From positions 372,001 to 436,000 of the forward strand of contig JACJXX010000001.1 in assembly GCA_020636435.1 (NCBI GenBank): 64,000 nucleotides of DNA, written 5' to 3'. Both the position numbers and the translations under genes were made by a program. The stretch's first letter is position 1, and each line of letters opens with the position of its first letter. Below, piece after piece: positions 10,585 to 20,825 of the stretch. Source of the stretch: Lewinellaceae bacterium (lineage in GTDB: Bacteria > Bacteroidota > Bacteroidia > Chitinophagales > Saprospiraceae). The notes under the pieces were generated by a model, which saw nothing but the letters and a program-made list of their open reading frames with translations, was not told the origin of the DNA and made no database searches.

Positions 10585-12015
10585 TTAATTCATATCCCAG
10601 AAAACCTTAGTCGTCAAATCATCGCCACCGATGGCGGCGGCAGCGGCTTCCACGCTTTCCCCATTCAGCGAAAATTCTGTGACAGGGTAGGTGAAGCGCG
10701 TGGGCGGCAAAGTGCCTACGTCCTGTGCAATATTCAGCGTAGGAGCATCGTAGACCCTCCAGGTAGTCCAGGCTTCAAACCCGCGGTTGTACATAGCCAG
10801 CCACTTTTGCAGGGCGATCTTTTGCTTCCAGCCGCCAGCAGCTGTAGCGTAGGCTACGCTGGCCTGAGCCAGGTAGTCATTGGCTTCCGCTTCGGTTCCG
10901 CCCCATTCCAGGATAGAATTCATGATGCCCTGGTTGTAGAAAGCTTCCGCAGTGCCACCGGCTGCATAGCCTCTTTCAGCAGCGTCGGCAAGCAGGAAAG
11001 ACACTTCCGTAAAGTCCAGGATAGCATGCGGGAAAGTGGGCATTCTCTGGAGCTCCCCAGGTTGGGAATAAGCATTGTAGGAGTTGGTTGTCCCATAAGT
11101 TCCTCCAACATACATGCCATCGATTGGGTTCTGGAAGTAGAAGGGCAACCGGGGATCATTCAGGTCGTTCATGTAATCTACAATGGTATTGGCAGCGACA
11201 AAGTCGTTGCGGAGGCTCTGCACGATGTCTACCCAAACCGGGTTGGTGTGTGGCGTGGAGCTGGTGTAGTAAATCCTGAAGTCATCGTCGCTGGATTCCA
11301 AAACCCCGTCAAGAACGGCTTCTTCCACCATTTTCTTGGCGCCGCTGTCGTTCATGTCCGCCATGCGGATGGCCATGCGAAGCTTGAGCGAGTTGGCAAA
11401 TTTCCTCCACTTGGCCACATCGCCGCCGTAGATGAGGTCAGAACTGCCCATGGCGCTGGCGCCGCTCAGGTTGCCGATAGCAGCATCGAGGCGGCTGGCC
11501 AGATCGGCGTACACCGCAGCATCGTCATCATAAGAGGGCGTAACGTCGTCTCCAAATGCCTGAGAATAGGGAATATCGCCAAAGATATCCACCAAGAGAT
11601 GCCAGGAGAAAATCTCCAGGACTTCCGCCATGGCATTCTGGTTCCGCTTATTCTCCTCCAGGAATACTGCGCTTATCGGAGTCTTATCGACCAGGGTTTT
11701 CACCTCTTTAAGGTCGCGGATTACCGTTGCATACAGCTTATTCCAAGTCCGCCCGTTCACATTTCTTTCCACCAATTCGTAATTGGACTCGTCCGGATAT
11801 TGGGTTTGGGCCCATTGCTGCGCCCACAGCCGGAAATTGTTGTCATTCACGTTGGTGCTGGCCATATAGTCCATCAATTCAACGGTAGCATTGGCGAAAA
11901 GCGTGCCAGCCTGTACTGTTTCCGGGTTCTTTGTGTCTACATTCAAATCCGTTAGGTCCTGACTGCAGGAAAACATCCCGAACAGCAGCAAGCTCAAAAT
12001 ATATATTTTTCTCAT
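10585..12015 (-). CDS. SusD/RagB family outer-membrane lipoprotein
   Basis: A 476-residue nutrient-binding lipoprotein that caps a SusC channel at the cell surface. A lipoprotein signal (MRKIYILSLLLFGMFSC) gives the lipidated Cys at about residue 17. The rest is the helical TPR-like SusD fold, of the type that starts DLTDLNVDTKNPETV and carries WRKFANSLKLRMAIRM. That start pattern fits the SusD_2 branch. It lies 98 bp after the SusC gene in the same operon. No glycosidase or sensor lies next to it, so the substrate cannot be inferred. Confidence 0.93.
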   Translation of the reverse strand: MRKIYILSLLLFGMFSCSQDLTDLNVDTKNPETVQAGTLFANATVELMDYMASTNVNDNNFRLWAQQWAQTQYPDESNYELVERNVNGRTWNKLYATVIRDLKEVKTLVDKTPISAVFLEENKRNQNAMAEVLEIFSWHLLVDIFGDIPYSQAFGDDVTPSYDDDAAVYADLASRLDAAIGNLSGASAMGSSDLIYGGDVAKWRKFANSLKLRMAIRMADMNDSGAKKMVEEAVLDGVLESSDDDFRIYYTSSTPHTNPVWVDIVQSLRNDFVAANTIVDYMNDLNDPRLPFYFQNPIDGMYVGGTYGTTNSYNAYSQPGELQRMPTFPHAILDFTEVSFLLADAAERGYAAGGTAEAFYNQGIMNSILEWGGTEAEANDYLAQASVAYATAAGGWKQKIALQKWLAMYNRGFEAWTTWRVYDAPTLNIAQDVGTLPPTRFTYPVTEFSLNGESVEAAAAAIGGDDLTTKVFWDMN

Positions 12016-12113
12016 TGATCCGTTTTTTAGTTATAAAACACAAGAATAAAAGATGGCTGGGCATTTCTTATTATGCTGAGTTTCCCCAGCCTGGCGGAAA
12101 TGCCCAGCGAGCA

Positions 12114-15100
12114 TTAGAACCGGAGCCTTACGTTAAATCCGTACTCCTTAACGGCCGGATAAACACCGGACTGGTTCCCCTGAATATTTCCAGCGCTGAG
12201 GCCAGACTCGGGGTCAGAATAGGGAGAATTCTTATCGATGATCCACAGGTTCCTCCCGATCAAAGAAATATCCAATCCCTGGAAGGGGGTCTTTTTGATA
12301 AAGGAAGCAGGCAAGCTGTAGGTCAGAGACAATTCCCTCAGCTTCACGAAAGAAGCATCGTAAACGTGGTAAGCATTGGGAGCAGCTACCCATCCAATGG
12401 CAGACCGGTAGTCAGAGGCGTAGAAGGCCTCCGTATTGGGCGTGCCATCCGAGATGGGGTTGCCATCGGCATCCGTACCCGTTTGCACAACTGCGCCATC
12501 GATAAAGATACCACCGCCTTCTTCCGGCTTGTCGCGCACAGGCACGCCATTGCGGTTGAGGCCAGCAGTGATGTCATAAAGGCCGGTCCCAAAACCATAC
12601 CAGGTATCGAGCGAGAAGAAGTCGCCGCCTTTCTTAACATCGATCAGGAAGCTCAACGCCAGGTTCTTGTAGGCAAAGCGGTTGAAAACGCCCCCTCTCC
12701 AGTCGGGGTTGATGTCGCCGATCACTTCCGGAGCGCTGGTCTTGACGTATCTAACCCCGCCGCGGTAGGCAGTAACAATGGGGCTGCCATTATCATCGAA
12801 GACATAATTGCTGCCCCAAATGGTGCCGTAGGGCTGGCCAACCGTAGCGTTCATCGTGATGCCACCCTGCGCGCTCGCCAACTGCAGGTTGGTTGCGTCT
12901 TCAAACAGCTCGATCACTTCGTTCCGGTTCTTGGCCCAGTTGATATTCATATCCCAGGTGAAGTCCTTCAAGCGGACAAGGCCCAGGTTCAAAGCCACTT
13001 CAACGCCCTGGTTCTGGATCTGGCCGGCATTGACATACTTGAAGGTATTGCCGGTAGCCGCAGTAACTGCTACAGGGATGATCTGATCAAAGGTATTGGA
13101 CTCGTATACCGACAAGTCCAGGCCCAGGCGGTTGCGCAGGAAGCGCATTTCCAGGCCGACCTCCCAGCTTTCGGTGCTTTCCGGCTTGAGGTTAGGATTG
13201 TTTTTCGTAGCATTGACGGAAGCCAGCGGAACGCCGTTGAAGGGGCTATTCAATACATACGTATCAAAAATACTCTGAACCGGAGCATCGGCGCCTACCT
13301 CGGCGTAGTTCAGGCGCAACTTGCCAAAATCCAGTACTCTGGAATCAATGAGTTCAGAAAAGACAAAGCTCAAAGAAGCTGAAGGGTAGAAGAACGCATT
13401 GTTGTCTTTCGGAAGCGTAGAAGAAACATCGTAGCGCCCGGTCAGGTCGAGATACAGTAAACGATTGTATCCCAAAGACAAACGGCCGTAATAGCCATCA
13501 ACCCCAAGCTCGCTTTTATCTTCGGTCGGAGCCTCGATGGCGCTGATGCTGTTCGCCAGGGAGAAAACGCCGGGAACAACCAACCCTCCGTTCGTTTGTG
13601 CGCGGATGGATTCGACGCCAGACCTTCTGATGTTGGTTCCCAGCATCGCGCCCAGGTTAAACGTGCTGGAGAGGTCTTTGTTGATGTTGGCAAACAGGTC
13701 GAAGTTGTTTTCGTAGAAGGAGCGGTTGAAGCGCTCGTACCTGGAAACTTCATTTGAAGTTACCTCAATCCGTTCTTCCTGCACCTCTGAGTAACGGTCC
13801 GTTGACAACCTACCGGTGATCTTCAACCAATCCGTAAGGTCGTAGTCCAATTGAATATTGCCGAAAATCCGGCTGCGTTCGTCGGTTGAATAGTTCTTGT
13901 AACGAGTCCAGTAATAGTTGTCAAAAAAGTTAGCCACGGTCGCGTTATCCGGCTCCGAAGCCCCCTTAGGGTTCCAGGAAATGTTCTTCCCGGTATCGAA
14001 ATAAGCCTCTTTTAGTTCATAGATATCAGTCATAACCTGATACCACTGGCGGAAAGACTGGTTGACGTTGCCGCCGTCATAACCCGTACCGTAACGGCCT
14101 AAGCCTTCGGTATAGACATAATTGACGGAGGTAGAAACCGTCAGCTTATCCGACATGTCGTATCCTCCGCTGAAAGAGACCGAATTCCGGTTGAGTTCGC
14201 TGTTGGGCAGGATACCCGCCTGGTCGAAATAGGTGTAACTCAAACGGTATTGGCTGCGGTCGGTGCCACCGTCAATAGAGACGTTCGTATTGAACGTAGT
14301 GGAGGTTTCATAAAAATCAGTAGCATCGTGCGCTCCCGCAACAAAAGGAAATAACTGGCCATACGGGTACTTTTCCCAATCCCGGTAGAGGGAACGCCAG
14401 TCGGCCACCATCAGGTTGGGGTCAAAACGCTGGCCTTGAGAGGCATCCTCGTAGGTAGGAACGATCAGGGTTTCGGTACCGTCACCCTTAAAGTCAAAGT
14501 AATCGAGCCCTGATCCTTCTCCGGCAGCATAAAAAGCCCCATAACCCGGGCCGTATTCTTTCTGGTAGACCGGCATAGTGGACTTGTCGATCTGCCCCAG
14601 GGTATAACCGGAATTAACCGTCACGCCCAGGCCTTTTCTTTTTGTACCTTTCTTGGTGGTGATGAGCACCACGCCATTGGCGGCCCGCGCGCCATAGAGC
14701 GCCGTTGCTGCCGCGCCCTTCAGTACGTTGATCGAAGCGATGTCTTCCGGGTTGACGTCCATGGCGGCGTTGCCAAAGTCGTATCCACCCCGGCCGGTCT
14801 TCTGGTCATCCGTGTTCGTATTGTCGTTGCTGATGGGGGTGCCATCCACAACAAAGAGCGCCTGGTTATTACCAGTCAGAGACTTGTAGCCGCGAATGAT
14901 CACGTTAGCGGAACCACCAAGCTGATTGCTCCGCCTGACATCCAGGCCTGCGATTTTGCCGGAAAGAGATTGAATAAAGTTGACATCCTTTACTCTGGAA
15001 ACCTCTTCCCCTTCTACTTCCTGGGTAGCGTAGCCAAGAGACTTCTTGTCTCTTTGTACACCTAAGGCGGTTACAACCGCCTCGGTAAGGGTCACCCCTT

Positions 15101-15383
15101 CTTCCATGATAATGTTAAAGGTAGTCTGGTTTCCCATCTCAATCTCCTGGGTATTGAAGCCAGTGTAGCTCACAACCAGGGTATTGGAACCCTGCGGAAC
15201 CTGGATAGAAAAGTTGCCGTCGAGGTCTGTGACGGTGCCAGAAGAAGTACCTTTTACCAGAACACTGGCGCCCAGAAGCGGCTCGCCAGATTGATCAGTC
15301 ACATTCCCGGTGACTGTTTGTTGGGCAAGGATAGAGCCAATAGCAAAGAGCCATAGCCCTAGGACTAGTGAGAGTTTTTTCAT
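12114..15383 (-). CDS. SusC/RagA family TonB-dependent outer-membrane receptor
   Basis: A 1089-residue transporter that imports oligomeric nutrients with its SusD partner. In order: a signal peptide (MKKLSLVLGLWLFAIGSILAQ), a carboxypeptidase-like regulatory domain (VTGNVTDQSGEPLLGASVLV), the TonB box region with VVTALGVQRDKKSLGYATQ, the plug (VFVVDGTPI-like LFVVDGTPISN and NVLKGAAATALYGARAANGV, the SusC signature), then a 22-strand-type barrel ending in VRLRF with a terminal Phe. The gene is complete. No FecR or sigma-factor gene is nearby, so control is probably by a distant regulator. Confidence 0.96.
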   Translation of the reverse strand: MKKLSLVLGLWLFAIGSILAQQTVTGNVTDQSGEPLLGASVLVKGTSSGTVTDLDGNFSIQVPQGSNTLVVSYTGFNTQEIEMGNQTTFNIIMEEGVTLTEAVVTALGVQRDKKSLGYATQEVEGEEVSRVKDVNFIQSLSGKIAGLDVRRSNQLGGSANVIIRGYKSLTGNNQALFVVDGTPISNDNTNTDDQKTGRGGYDFGNAAMDVNPEDIASINVLKGAAATALYGARAANGVVLITTKKGTKRKGLGVTVNSGYTLGQIDKSTMPVYQKEYGPGYGAFYAAGEGSGLDYFDFKGDGTETLIVPTYEDASQGQRFDPNLMVADWRSLYRDWEKYPYGQLFPFVAGAHDATDFYETSTTFNTNVSIDGGTDRSQYRLSYTYFDQAGILPNSELNRNSVSFSGGYDMSDKLTVSTSVNYVYTEGLGRYGTGYDGGNVNQSFRQWYQVMTDIYELKEAYFDTGKNISWNPKGASEPDNATVANFFDNYYWTRYKNYSTDERSRIFGNIQLDYDLTDWLKITGRLSTDRYSEVQEERIEVTSNEVSRYERFNRSFYENNFDLFANINKDLSSTFNLGAMLGTNIRRSGVESIRAQTNGGLVVPGVFSLANSISAIEAPTEDKSELGVDGYYGRLSLGYNRLLYLDLTGRYDVSSTLPKDNNAFFYPSASLSFVFSELIDSRVLDFGKLRLNYAEVGADAPVQSIFDTYVLNSPFNGVPLASVNATKNNPNLKPESTESWEVGLEMRFLRNRLGLDLSVYESNTFDQIIPVAVTAATGNTFKYVNAGQIQNQGVEVALNLGLVRLKDFTWDMNINWAKNRNEVIELFEDATNLQLASAQGGITMNATVGQPYGTIWGSNYVFDDNGSPIVTAYRGGVRYVKTSAPEVIGDINPDWRGGVFNRFAYKNLALSFLIDVKKGGDFFSLDTWYGFGTGLYDITAGLNRNGVPVRDKPEEGGGIFIDGAVVQTGTDADGNPISDGTPNTEAFYASDYRSAIGWVAAPNAYHVYDASFVKLRELSLTYSLPASFIKKTPFQGLDISLIGRNLWIIDKNSPYSDPESGLSAGNIQGNQSGVYPAVKEYGFNVRLRF

Positions 15384-15420
15384 ACTAATCTGTTTTATTC
15401 AATAAATCTAAAATATTAAT

Positions 15421-15428
15421 CAAAGGTA
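15421..15428 (-). promoter_or_regulatory. -7 promoter box of the susCD operon
   Basis: The minus strand reads TACCTTTG, a match to TAnnTTTG, 38 bp upstream of the susC ATG. The roughly 300 bp between susC and pdxJ contain no other gene; they are AT-rich and hold this promoter and presumably upstream control sites. Confidence 0.6.
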
Positions 15429-15684
15429 GAACAATTAAAAAAACTTGTCCTACTCATCTCTTAACTTTATGTTAACGATTGGGAACAACAATATGCTGCC
15501 CTGGAGTTCAGGATACAGGAATACCTTCTAAATATACTAAAAAACCATTCAAATATATACAAAATAAAAAATCTGACAAAAAACTACAGCCTGAGAGCTG
15601 CTCCTGTGTTGAATTCATTTACACTTTTACACATTCACACATTTTCAAACCCCGGCAAATGCCTGGCAGCACGGGCAATACCCC

Positions 15685-16398
15685 TCACTGAAGCAGCCTG
15701 AGGTACATTTGTATGGTATTCTGCAGCCCAAAATAGAGGGCGTCGCAGATCAGGGCGTGGCCGATGGATACCTCCAGCAGGCCGGCCACGTGTTCCCGGT
15801 AAAAGCGAAGGTTGTCGAGGTTGAGGTCGTGCCCGGCGTTGACGCCGATGCCTATTTCGCCGGCCAGCAGGGCGCAACGGGCGTGGGCTGCAACGGCTTT
15901 TTCCGGGTTCCCGGCAAATTCCAGCGCGTAGTTGCCGGTATAGAATTCCACCCGGTCCGCCCCCACCGCTTTAGCCCCTTCCAGATGGGCTTCCTCTGCA
16001 TCGATGAATACGGACACCCTAATTCCTTTTTCCTGCAGGCGCGCCACCACATCAGTGAGGAAATCCTTGTGGGCCAGCGTATTCCACCCCTGGCTGGAAG
16101 TCAGCGCGCCGGGGGGGTCGGGCACCAGGGTGCACTGAGCTGGCGCGTTGTCGAGCACCAGTTTTAAAAACTGCTCGGTGGGGTTGCCTTCGATGTTGAA
16201 CTCGGTAGTTACAGCCCGGCGCAGGGCGGGAATATCAGAGTAGCGAATATGCCTTTCGTCGGGCCGGGGGTGGACGGTGATCCCTTGCGCGCCAAAAGCT
16301 TCGCAGTCTTTGGCAACCTGTAACAGGTTGGGAAAGTTGCCCTCTCTGGAATTGCGTATCAGGGCGACCTTATTGATGTTGACACTTAGTTTCGTCAT
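15685..16398 (-). CDS. pdxJ: Pyridoxine 5'-phosphate synthase
   Basis: A 237-residue TIM-barrel enzyme that condenses 1-deoxyxylulose 5-phosphate with 3-amino-2-oxopropyl phosphate, the ring-closing step of DXP-dependent vitamin B6 synthesis. Signatures are VNINKVALIRNSR, ITVHPRPDERHI and IGVNAGHDLN. Length is normal. It is a single gene between susC and the divergent CPBP gene; the other pdx genes are not in view. Confidence 0.95.
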   Translation of the reverse strand: MTKLSVNINKVALIRNSREGNFPNLLQVAKDCEAFGAQGITVHPRPDERHIRYSDIPALRRAVTTEFNIEGNPTEQFLKLVLDNAPAQCTLVPDPPGALTSSQGWNTLAHKDFLTDVVARLQEKGIRVSVFIDAEEAHLEGAKAVGADRVEFYTGNYALEFAGNPEKAVAAHARCALLAGEIGIGVNAGHDLNLDNLRFYREHVAGLLEVSIGHALICDALYFGLQNTIQMYLRLLQ

Positions 16399-16531
16399 GC
16401 AGGAAAAAATGTAGTGTTAAACAAATCGGCCCAACCGCAGTTGTAAGCCTTGAGTTTCCTATCTTGCCTGCAAATTTAGCAAGAAATTGACGGCTTTGCC
16501 GGTACTTTTGCCCTTATCAAAAACCAGATCA

Positions 16532-17447
16532 TTGAGCACAGAAGAAGAAAGTACTTTTTTTCCGCCCGGAGTTGTCTCCATTAGCGGCACTCTTATTAAT
16601 GGTGTTGTTCATGCTGCTGGGCAGCGGAATTGGCAATGGGCTGGTATTTCTCCTCGGGCAGAGCATGGGGCTGTCTCTGACGGAAGTATTGCAGAGCTTT
16701 GGCCGGGAGAGCCCGCTGGCAGAGCGCAATTTCCTGCGCGCCGTCACGCTGTTTTCTCACCTTTTCACTTTCGCCTTGCCGGCTGTATTGCTGGCCCTCC
16801 TTTTGCATCGGCGCCGGTGGGTGAAGTATCTGAAGATAGGCCGCCTGCCCTCGCTCAACATCATCAGCGCAGGCATATTTTTCATGCTGGGGGTTTTCGT
16901 ATTTTCCCAGTTTGCCTATTGGATAAACCAGCAGGTCCCTCTGCCGGGCTGGGCCTCGGAGATGGAATCGTCGACCGGCCGGCTGGTTCAGGGGCTTTTG
17001 GTGATGAAAAGCCCCGGGGAGCTGGCTTTCACCATATTGGTAGTGGCGGCGCTGCCCGCCCTGGGAGAGGAGTTGGTGTTTCGGGGCATCCTGCAGCAAG
17101 AACTGGAGAAGGCCACGGGGCGCCCGTTGGCCGCTATATGGATAGGAGCATTTATTTTCAGCGCTTTTCACCTGCAATTCGCCGGCCTGTTGCCTCGGTT
17201 TTTTCTCGGGGCCGGCCTGGGATACCTTTTTTACTGGACTCGCAGCTTGTGGACGCCGGCCATTGCTCATTTTGTGGTCAATGGCATGCAGGTTGCCGGG
17301 CAGTACTACCGGCAGCAAAACTTGCCGGAAACCAGCCTGGAGGAAGTCAACTGGCCGGCTATTGCCACTTCAGCTTTATTAGTTGCCGGTTTGAGTTATT
17401 ATCTTTACCGGCAATACAAAACTAAAGACGGGCCTCCGGCAGCTTAG
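16532..17447 (+). CDS. CPBP family intramembrane metalloprotease (start disturbed)
   Basis: A membrane protein of about 290-300 residues with several hydrophobic spans and the three CPBP motifs: EELVFRG, FSAFHLQ and HFVVNGM. In bacteria such proteins often cleave or protect small peptides; the substrate here is unknown. The clean open frame begins only at a TTG at 16572. The conserved lead-in FFRPELSPL continues upstream in another frame from TTG 16532 (MSTEEE). A one-base shift at 16551-16560, in aaagtactttttttcc, separates them. Reading that site as aaaggccttttttcc would join the frames, so the shift may be a sequencing error. The next gene, cdsA, starts 33 bp downstream. Confidence 0.82.
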
Positions 17448-17480
17448 GGAATGGCCGGCCGAACCCGCACACACCACAAT

Positions 17481-18328
17481 ATGAAGGGACTACTGCAACG
17501 AGGAATCACGGCTTTCATTTTTGGAGTTGTCATGCTGGGTGGAATCTATGGCGGCCCGTATGCGTTCGTTGCCTTATTTGCGCTGATAACCGGCCTTTGC
17601 TTGTGGGAATTTTTCGGGATCGTATTGTCCAAAAACCGGCGCATCGACCTCTTCCGCCGGTTTCTGGGCATGGGGCTGGGCCTGGCCCCTTTTCTGCTGG
17701 CAGCGGTGCTGCAGCTGGAACTCGTGCGCAACAAAGATTTGTTTATCGTCATTTCATTGTTGTTGTTGTTTCCCTTTATCTTCTCGGCTTTCATTTATGA
17801 GCTTTACACCCGGTCGGAGCAGCCCTTTGTCAATGTCGCCTACATCGTGCTGGGCATGGCTTACATCGGCATGCCTTTTGCGCTGCTGGAATTCATTGCT
17901 TTTGAAGACGGTTTGTTCTGCGCCAATACCGTCTTCGGCCTGCTCGTCCTGACCTGGTTTAACGATACCGGAGCCTATATGGTGGGGTCGCAGATTGGGC
18001 GGACGCCGCTGTTTCCCCGCATCTCTCCCAAGAAGACCTGGGGGGCGCCGCCGGCGGAGCTGCCGCTGCATTTATTGGCGCTTATCTGGTGTGTGCTATT
18101 TTTAAAGAGCTTCGCCTGGCAGACTGGCTGGTGATGGCGGGCATTGTCGCTGTTTTCGGCAACCTGGGCGACCTCGTGGAATCTATGCTGAAACGCAGCG
18201 TGAACATTAAAGATTCAGGCGCTCTGCTGCCCGTGCACGGCAATATGCTCGACAGATTCGACGCCTTCATCTTTTTGCTTCCTTTTGCTACTGCTTATCT
18301 GCTTTGGGTGAGGCTGGGAGGTGTGTGA
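17481..18328 (+). pseudogene. cdsA: Phosphatidate cytidylyltransferase, split by a frameshift
   Basis: CdsA makes CDP-diacylglycerol, the branch-point of phospholipid synthesis, in the inner membrane. Residues 1 to about 187 read in one frame (MKGLLQRGITAFIFG ... DTGAYMVGSQIGRTPLFPRISPKKTW). The remainder reads in the next frame: GAAGGAAAAFIGAYLV, then ADWLVMAGIVAVFGNLGDLVESMLKRSVNIKDSGALLPVHGNMLDRFDA. That second part holds the family signature with the metal-binding Asp residues. The break is in the six-G run at 18040-18045, where one base is missing relative to the expected TGG-GAG-GGC. CdsA is normally essential, so a homopolymer error in the assembly is more likely than a true loss. Confidence 0.88.
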
Positions 18329-18342
18329 GGCTGATGGGGCAA

Positions 18343-18477
18343 AACCGCGAAATGTAGAACCGCAAAATGTGAAACCGCAAAATGTAGAACCGCAAAATGT
18401 AGAACCGCAAAATGTGAAACCGCAAAATGTAGAACCGCAAAATGTGAAACCGCAAAATGTAAAACCGCGAAATGTAG
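18343..18477. repeat. 15-bp minisatellite, nine copies
   Basis: Exactly nine head-to-tail copies of a 15-bp unit of the type aaccgcaaaatgtag, with variants ending tga and two copies carrying gcg for gca. It begins 14 bp after the cdsA stop. The period is a multiple of three and would encode NVEPQ/NVKPQ repeats, but no gene is supported here. The rest of 18478-18721 shows no gene. Confidence 0.9.
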
Positions 18478-18721
18478 CATTTAAAGGGAGGCGGGACGCA
18501 GAACTGAGGCGCAACTAAACTAAAACCCGGCTGGAGGTTTATTATTATATGATATGCTGCATCCTATTATAAAAAGCTGAAATACGGACGTAAATTTGCA
18601 GAGACCTACTAAATACAATGTAAACTAAGTAACTTTCCGTTTTGGCAGTGCCTTTTGGCGAAATGCCCATCCCAAAACAGCAAAGAACTTAATTTACAGT
18701 GTACTAAACTTGTATGAGCTG

Positions 18722-19375
18722 ATGAAAATACACAAAGAAGGACGCCTAATCATTGTTGGGATGGGCATTGTCCTCATTTTACTAAACCTCCTGTTCCTTT
18801 ATCTGGCGCCGAAGGCCTTTTTAATCGCCATTATTGCGTCATTGACATTTTTTGCCTGGGTTATTCATTTTTTCCGCCACCCCAGCCGGGAGATCCACCT
18901 GCCGGACAACAACCTGGTGTACGCCCCTGCGGATGGCAAAGTGGTGGTCATTGAAGAAACCGAAGAAGCCGAATACTTCAAAGACAGGCGCCTGCAAATT
19001 TCCATTTTCATGTCTCCGATGAACGTGCACGTCAACCGCAGCCCTATCAGCGGCACGGTCAACTACCTCAAGTATCACCCCGGGCGCTATCTGGTGGCCT
19101 GGCACCCCAAGTCGTCTACCGAAAATGAACGCACCACGGTGGTTATCGATAATGGGGAGGCGGAAATCCTGCTACGGCAAATCGCCGGCGCCATGGCGAA
19201 ACGGATCAAGACTTACCTGCAGGTCGGCCAGGAAGTGGAACAGGGCGGCGAGATGGGCTTCATCAAGTTCGGTTCGCGGGTGGATGTTTTTCTGCCCCTG
19301 GATGCTCAGGTGGATGTAAAGATCGGGGATAAGGTGAAGGGCAACAAAACGGTGATTGCCAGGTTGGGGGAGTGA
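18722..19375 (+). CDS. psd: Phosphatidylserine decarboxylase proenzyme
   Basis: A 217-residue short-form decarboxylase that makes phosphatidylethanolamine. A hydrophobic N-terminal region of two spans (IIVGMGIVLILLNLLFLYLA, then FLIAIIASLTFFAWVIHFF) is followed by YAPADGKVVVIEE and MSPMNVHVNRSPISG. The self-cleavage site lies in FGSRVDVFLP, where the Ser after Gly becomes the pyruvoyl group. The short archaeal-type form is usual in Bacteroidota. I chose the ATG at 18722; an in-frame TTG at 18710 is also possible. With cdsA it forms a phospholipid-synthesis pair. Confidence 0.93.
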   Translation: MKIHKEGRLIIVGMGIVLILLNLLFLYLAPKAFLIAIIASLTFFAWVIHFFRHPSREIHLPDNNLVYAPADGKVVVIEETEEAEYFKDRRLQISIFMSPMNVHVNRSPISGTVNYLKYHPGRYLVAWHPKSSTENERTTVVIDNGEAEILLRQIAGAMAKRIKTYLQVGQEVEQGGEMGFIKFGSRVDVFLPLDAQVDVKIGDKVKGNKTVIARLGE

Positions 19376-19551
19376 TGGTTAGATGGTTAGATGGTTGGAT
19401 GGCTATATGGTTTTATTGTTAATGGTTAAATGGCTATATGGGTATGCGAATCCAAAGCCAAACCTAAAGCATTAACCCCGTAAGGGTGAAAGCTCATTGC
19501 CTGGAACAACGAAGTGTAAGCCTTTCGCCTTCTTTTCGAGGGGCAATAAAG

Positions 19552-20576
19552 TTACGAGGATTCCTCCCAAATGATGGTGCCTTCTGTGTCGAGGTAAAGC
19601 CATTTACCAGCCTTCACCACCAGTGCCATGCCGTCCTTGAACGGCAAAGCGGCTTCGTATTTGGGTGGGATGCGCCACTCCCCTTCCCTATCGATAAACC
19701 CCCAGTGGCCATTGGTTTTCACCGGGGCCAGCCCATCGGCAAAGAGGCCGGCGTCCTCGAAGCGGGGCGGAATGGCTATTTCCCCGGATGGGCCGATGTA
19801 ACCGAAGCGTTGGTGCATTTGCACGGGCGCCAGGCCATCGCCGAAATCGCCGGCAAAAGCAAAGGCGGGTTCCACCACCAACTCTCCTACCTGGTTGATG
19901 AACCCAAAAAGGGTATCCTGGACGACGATGGTAAAATCATCGAAAAATTCGCCCTGGGCATAGCCCTCCAGCAATTCGAACTGAGGCTCCACCAGCAGTT
20001 CGCCGGGTAGGTTGACCAGGTACCCCATAGCTGCCCTTCCCGCACAAAGTACTTCACCCTGAAAGTACCTGGCAACCGTCGAACCGGGGAGCGACGGTAC
20101 CAACCCCTTCCTCATCGATATATACCCCACTTACCTGCCAGGCAGACGGGCGCCAGTACCCGGGAAAATTCCCGGGCATGCTCGAACCCCGGGCGGATAG
20201 CCCAGCTTCCGTCCTGCCGTATGTATCCGTAGTATCCGTGGTGGCGCACCGTACTATAAGTACTGCCAAAATCGCCGGCATCTTCAAACCGAATGTCCAC
20301 CGATAGGTTGCCGCGGGTGTCGATATACCCCAGCGGTTAACCAGTTGCACCCGTACTAAGTACTTTCTTCGAACAATCCTGCGAAATTGAAAATATGTTT
20401 GAGCAAGAGGCGCCCATGGCATCTATATGCACCCATTTATCGTTGAAACGCACCCGGGAAAAGCCGTTGTAGAAATCTTCGGCTTCGAGGTACTGGGGTT
20501 CTATCGCCATGCGCCCCTCTGCGTCTATGAAGCCGTACTTGCCGTTTTCCCGTATTTTGAAAAGTGGTGCATGCAT
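19552..20576 (-). pseudogene. WG-repeat protein, broken by several frameshifts
   Basis: The product is a chain of WG (KWG-type) repeats, each about 24-50 residues, of the pattern KYGFIDAEGRMAIEPQYLEAEDFYNG. The last 192 codons (19552-20130) are intact and contain at least four repeats (GLAPVQMHQRFGYI, GLAPVKTNGHWGFI). From 20010 to 20440 the same pattern continues but jumps frame at least four times. Where the repeat should read GLA, coded GGCCTGGCC, the sequence shows strings such as gtactaagtact or gtactataagtact. The damage therefore looks patterned, not random. Function unknown; no signal peptide is seen. Confidence 0.8.
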
Positions 20577-20663
20577 GGGCTGCTGTCGAGAATGGTTATT
20601 GATCCATCGAAGTGCGAATATAGGCAAAAGCACTAGTTTTTCGGCGCTAAGATCGCCCAATGG

Positions 20664-20703
20664 CAGTAAGGGCGGGCTTTTTCGAAAAAGCCCGCCCTTA
20701 CTG
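20664..20703. terminator. 40-bp perfect palindrome
   Basis: A perfect inverted repeat with arm cagtaagggcgggctttttc. It stands between the divergent WG gene and the 20826 gene. It has terminator-like shape but no clear upstream gene, so it may instead be a dispersed palindromic unit. Confidence 0.5.
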
Positions 20704-20825
20704 GCAAAAAATACCGCAAAGAACCTAACTTTGTAGGCCCTGTGTTGCGTCGGTTTGCAGGCTGCCCTTCAATCTTTTCAGGCACGCCTCCAAACCAGCT
20801 CTAAATGAACCAGAAACACTGAAGC

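Noticed and set aside
10807..13382. Long plus-strand open frames of 382 and 483 codons
   Set aside because: They lie opposite susD and susC, whose products are clear; composition is typical of antisense shadows.
18343..18477. CRISPR array
   Set aside because: The 15-bp units are directly adjacent without spacers; no cas genes are present in the window.
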